Assembly: GCF_014529535.1 (NCBI RefSeq)
Contig: NC_050735.1
Location: 6,707,739-6,771,738 of the forward strand
DNA from: Bradysia coprophila
Lineage: Eukaryota > Arthropoda > Insecta > Diptera > Sciaridae
DNA: 64,000 nucleotides
Reading direction: 5' to 3'
Made by a program: the position numbers and the translations under genes. The notes below the pieces were generated by a model. That model ran no database searches and was not told the DNA's origin. It saw only the letters and a list, made by a program, of their open reading frames with translations. Of the stretch, positions 61,233 through 64,000 are shown one piece after another. The stretch's first letter is position 1. The number at the start of each line of letters is the position of its first letter.

Positions 61233-61715
61233 ATTTCCTCTGCAAAAAGCATGTATTACAGTGACGAAATGTAGTTGTCATTCACACTAGAATTAGTACT
61301 GCCAATTACATAATTCAGCATAGCACTAGTGTCGAAAAGTACAACTAGGCTACCTTTTTGAATCTTTCACTGGCGGAAAGCATTTCAGTAGTTTTACTTT
61401 AGGATCTTTTACTTCATTTTATCTAAGTATTTCCCAGATATTGACTTCAAATCTTTTACATCAGTTCTCTAAGCCTACTTTTTGATATGTAAGATCGCAC
61501 TAGTCAGAGCTTGTCGTTCATTCCCACGGGCTGGACACTCTGTGAATAGCAGCATTTAAAAAATGAAGAATAGCATGAATAGTGTTTATTCCTGAAATTG
61601 TTATGGATAACAGATCACATAGCCGTTCGTAACAGTTTGACAAATTCCATAACTTCCACAAAATCTACAGACTTATTGACTTATGTTACTAAGCTAAACT
61701 TTTTAGATTAAAAGT

Positions 61716-61990
61716 ACTAATTTTAGTGCATGAAGACTGTAAGACATGAGAAACTATAGATTTAAATTTGGAATGGAAATAAGATTTTAAGACTGCAAGA
61801 CATGAGAAACTAAATTGATATTTGGAAATAAAATTTTAGTTGCAAGCGCCCGAATGAGATTTGAACACCAGACCTCTTGGGTATAAGGCAAGCGTTCTGC
61901 GATCGCTTCAAATCATTCGGCTTCAAATCTCATTCGGGCACTTACAACAAAAATTCTCATGTCTTGCAAGTTCTCGTGCACTAAAATTAT
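61716..61990. repeat. Palindrome with a tRNA-like centre
   Basis: The outer arms are AATTTTAGTGCATGAAGAC and its inverse near 61970-61989. TAAGACATGAGAAACT is tandemly doubled at 61744 and 61800. The centre, read on the minus strand (61939 to 61852), starts GCCCGAA and ends TTCGGGC with GTTCAAATC as a T-arm and GCTTGCCTTATACCCAAG as an anticodon-like arm. The D-arm is not recognisable. Confidence 0.6.
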
Positions 61991-62142
61991 TTCAAACAAA
62001 ATGTTCGGATTAACTGAAGCAATACAACATTCGAAATAAAAGTACTAAATTTCTAGGTTCTGAAAGAATAGGTTACGAATGCAGCTGGCAGCAAAATTTG
62101 AACAGTTCAGTGAATTTTCCATGTTAATATTTTGACACGCAG

Positions 62143-62841
62143 AGCATCTTCGTCTAAGTCGATGGAGGAGTCAATGTTGGCAGAGGTTGATAATGGTCAG
62201 ATATCATTAGATATCTGGACTCCCAATGAAACACAACTTTGCACCTTCCAGTGTTTATTGAGAAGTGAAGAATCTTTTCCGTCTTCAACTAAGGCTACTA
62301 CTTTATCATCGAGTTCATTTAGACCACTATGTTCCATCACTGTGCATAAGTTATTATAAATTGAACTCCAACAGTCAATATAAAATTTACGATCCCAGCT
62401 AAATTACGTAGAACAACACAAACTGATCGCACCACTTTCATCTCAATCTAGTACTTCGATTATAGCTCAACCATTTTTTGTCTCAATTTTTAAATATAAC
62501 ATTTGTGCGAAAGAGCGTGACACAATATATGTGCGGCTTTACCATTATAGCGTAACACTGTTCTAAGCAGTAATATTCATGGGTCAAAGAATATGAGAAG
62601 AGTGTCTGCTAATAAGAAGAGAAAATCTACCGGTTCTGTTCAGCATTCCAATTTATTTTCGAGACAGGTCAATGTCTAGGTAGTCTGATCTACTTTTCTA
62701 TTGTTTTGCAACTAATATCTAATCTCCCTACTGTTTCTTAACTAAGATGTTGATGTTATGGAATTAAATGCTAGTCTGCCAGTTGTAGATGGTCATTTAG
62801 AATTGGTTTCAGAATTACAAAAATATTTAATCCTTAAGTGA
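62143..62841 (+). CDS. Candidate 3' end of a gene (two exons), function unknown
   Basis: Exon 62143-62264 follows TTTTGACACGCAG and reads ASSSKSMEESMLAEVDNGQI then LDIWTPNETQLCTFQCLL. It can end at A|GTGAAG in phase 1. Exon 62747-62841 follows CTTAACTAAG, starts in the matching phase and reads VDVMELNASLPVVDGHLEL to a TGA. Phase agreement and coding-like composition support the join. The donor is not strong and no upstream exon was found. AATAAA occurs near 63066. The protein family is not recognised. The two pieces could belong to different genes or be chance frames. Confidence 0.4.
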
Positions 62842-63392
62842 TCAACTTTACTTTTCAAACAATTTGTTTTCATCGATTTACCACATTTCTCACGAAATTC
62901 TTGTATGCATTAAGTCGTATATACATGCAATGCAATCAGTGTTATACAAAATGCACTTGTTCATCAAAACATTTAATGTTCAGGTCTCATAAATAATATT
63001 TTTTATGGAGAATTTTTTTATATTGTGCACCGCTGATGGCTTATATGTACACAACAAATATTACGAATAAATTGTTGGTATTGTAATTCCAATAAAATAT
63101 AATAAAATGTTCGGCTTATGTCGTTATACCGTTCAAATAAATACTGTACCATGTATATATATGAATATATAGATGCATACCACACAGCATTAAAATACAT
63201 GATTAAAAATACGTGATGTGATATGCAATTCATATCTTTTCTCTTTTCATTTTCATTGGATAACGTTGCAACTTTCACAAAAATTTATTATTATTGTTAT
63301 ATTATACGCGTAGGTCCACTCTTTGATGATGAATCGTAAACACCGATAAATACATTTTACCATTATCTGCATATAAACATCGGTCTTTTCAC

Positions 63393-63561
63393 AGTTTTAT
63401 TAACGATGATTCATAAAATCACCTGTGATAGGAAACAGGTGATTGATTTGTTCCAAGAAGGCGAACATCCTGCAAATAGTGGTATAGACACTATATATGT
63501 TAATGATTATGGACGCTATGTTATCGACAATATCGTCAAAAATGAGCTCTGGGTTAAATAC
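63393..63561 (+). CDS. Candidate exon interrupted by a palindromic element
   Basis: After a TCTTTTCACAG acceptor the frame reads LLTMIHKITCDRKQVIDLF, then GEHPANSGIDTIYVNDYGR and VIDNIVKNELWVKY. It has coding-like codon use and an internal ATG at 63406. The frame runs on into a small inverted-repeat element at 63559 and stops inside it at 63603. The natural 3' end of the exon is therefore unclear. No good donor is seen (GTTAAA at about 63552 is weak). The family is not recognised. Confidence 0.35.
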
Positions 63562-63692
63562 GGTTTCCACTCAACAAAAAGTACTCCGTGTGAGAGTAGT
63601 TAGACAGTGAGCTGTCAAGTAAACAACCCAAAAATTGAAAAAAATCCAATTTTGTCTCACACACGGAGTACATTTTGATAAGTGGAAATCAA
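63559..63692. repeat. Small palindromic element at a coding frame
   Basis: GGTTTCCACTCAACAAAAAG and GTACTCCGTGTGAGA are inverted as TCTCACACACGGAGTAC and GATAAGTGGAAATC. Confidence 0.75.
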
Positions 63693-64000
63693 GTCTTAGG
63701 CGCGTTAGCTGCATATTTGATGCCAACGTGTTCGCCGACAGCTAGGGCTAGAGTGATACAGCCGGCTGAAGACAGCCGGCTTCCATAGAAATATTAGGAC
63801 TTTTTTCACTGGAAATTCGTACCCGTTTCAGGTAGCTTTGTCTTCAGGTAATTTACATCATATGTCCACGCTGTATTTTTGTATGGAGAACTACAGTTGT
63901 GGCAACTATTTTAGGTTATCTGGGTCTGTTTTGTTAGTGTTCCAAGTAAAATACGATTCTTTTACATTTACGGCACAACACCGAATCTATTCAAAATCAC
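63693..64000. other. Nothing recognised to the window end
   Basis: Contains the short direct repeat CAGCCGGCTGAAGA/CAGCCGGCTTCC near 63760; no gene is seen. Confidence 0.35.

Noticed and set aside
61852-61939. Functional tRNA-Ile (TAT) on the minus strand
   Set aside because: There is no D-arm, the anticodon stem is mismatched, and the 5' half repeats the T-arm inverse.

Overview
The window looks like nuclear DNA of an insect, most likely a dipteran (a nematoceran lineage is possible but not shown). It is strongly AT-rich. Genes are interrupted by GT-AG introns, several only 53-73 bp long. Single AATAAA signals lie close behind stop codons, LINE 3' ends are present, and short palindromic DNA elements are very dense. 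Nothing looks bacterial: there are no operons or Shine-Dalgarno-led ORFs. Most open reading frames of 60-130 codons here are chance frames or lie inside repeats.

Five protein genes can be assembled with matching splice phases. (1) 19047-21130 (+): a 208-aa secreted or membrane protein in three exons, with four C-terminal cysteines paired as two CX5C motifs. (2) 23453-24332 (+): a two-EF-hand MCFD2-like cargo-receptor subunit of the early secretory pathway, 180 aa, three exons. (3) 31463-32825 (-): a 355-aa protein with two membrane segments and a Thr-rich lumenal stalk, two exons. (4) 34114-35865 (-): an intronless 583-aa cysteine-free secreted protein. (5) 43491-48877 (+): a 502-aa secreted protein in six exons. 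Proteins 1 and 5 share a layout (signal peptide, one hydrophobic segment, then a module opened by CX5C and closed by a second Cys pair). Proteins 4 and 5 share SKWY and Trp-Val elements. They may belong to one diverged family of insect secreted proteins. Weaker coding candidates are an exon at 52475-52906 (-), a two-exon 3' end at 62143-62841 (+), an exon at 63393-63561 (+) cut by a small palindromic element, and a possible signal-peptide start at 59353.

The rest is intergenic or intronic DNA packed with decayed mobile elements. There are LINE 3' ends at 4288-4500 (-) and 40230-40560 (-), a (TCTAA)n-tailed retroelement end at 42 kb, a frameshifted PHD-finger ORF at 8251-8687 (-), tRNA-like sequences at 49.5 kb and 61.9 kb, non-autonomous DNA elements with recognisable terminal inverted repeats, and at least ten long snap-back palindromes. 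An 18-bp minisatellite occupies 29993-30592. The most unusual feature is the palindrome set, concentrated at 60.24-61.23 kb. Several members with different arms share a GC-rich apex of the form CCCT..CTTCG..CGGG.

Reading order: 1-8250 repeats only; 8.25-8.69 kb PHD relic; 8.7-19 kb repeats and unannotated DNA; 19-24.4 kb two genes; 24.4-31.4 kb repeats and the minisatellite; 31.4-35.9 kb two minus-strand genes; 36-43.2 kb DNA transposon and LINE relics; 43.3-48.9 kb the six-exon gene with a transposon relic in its last intron; 48.9-64 kb repeats, the palindrome cluster and candidate exons.
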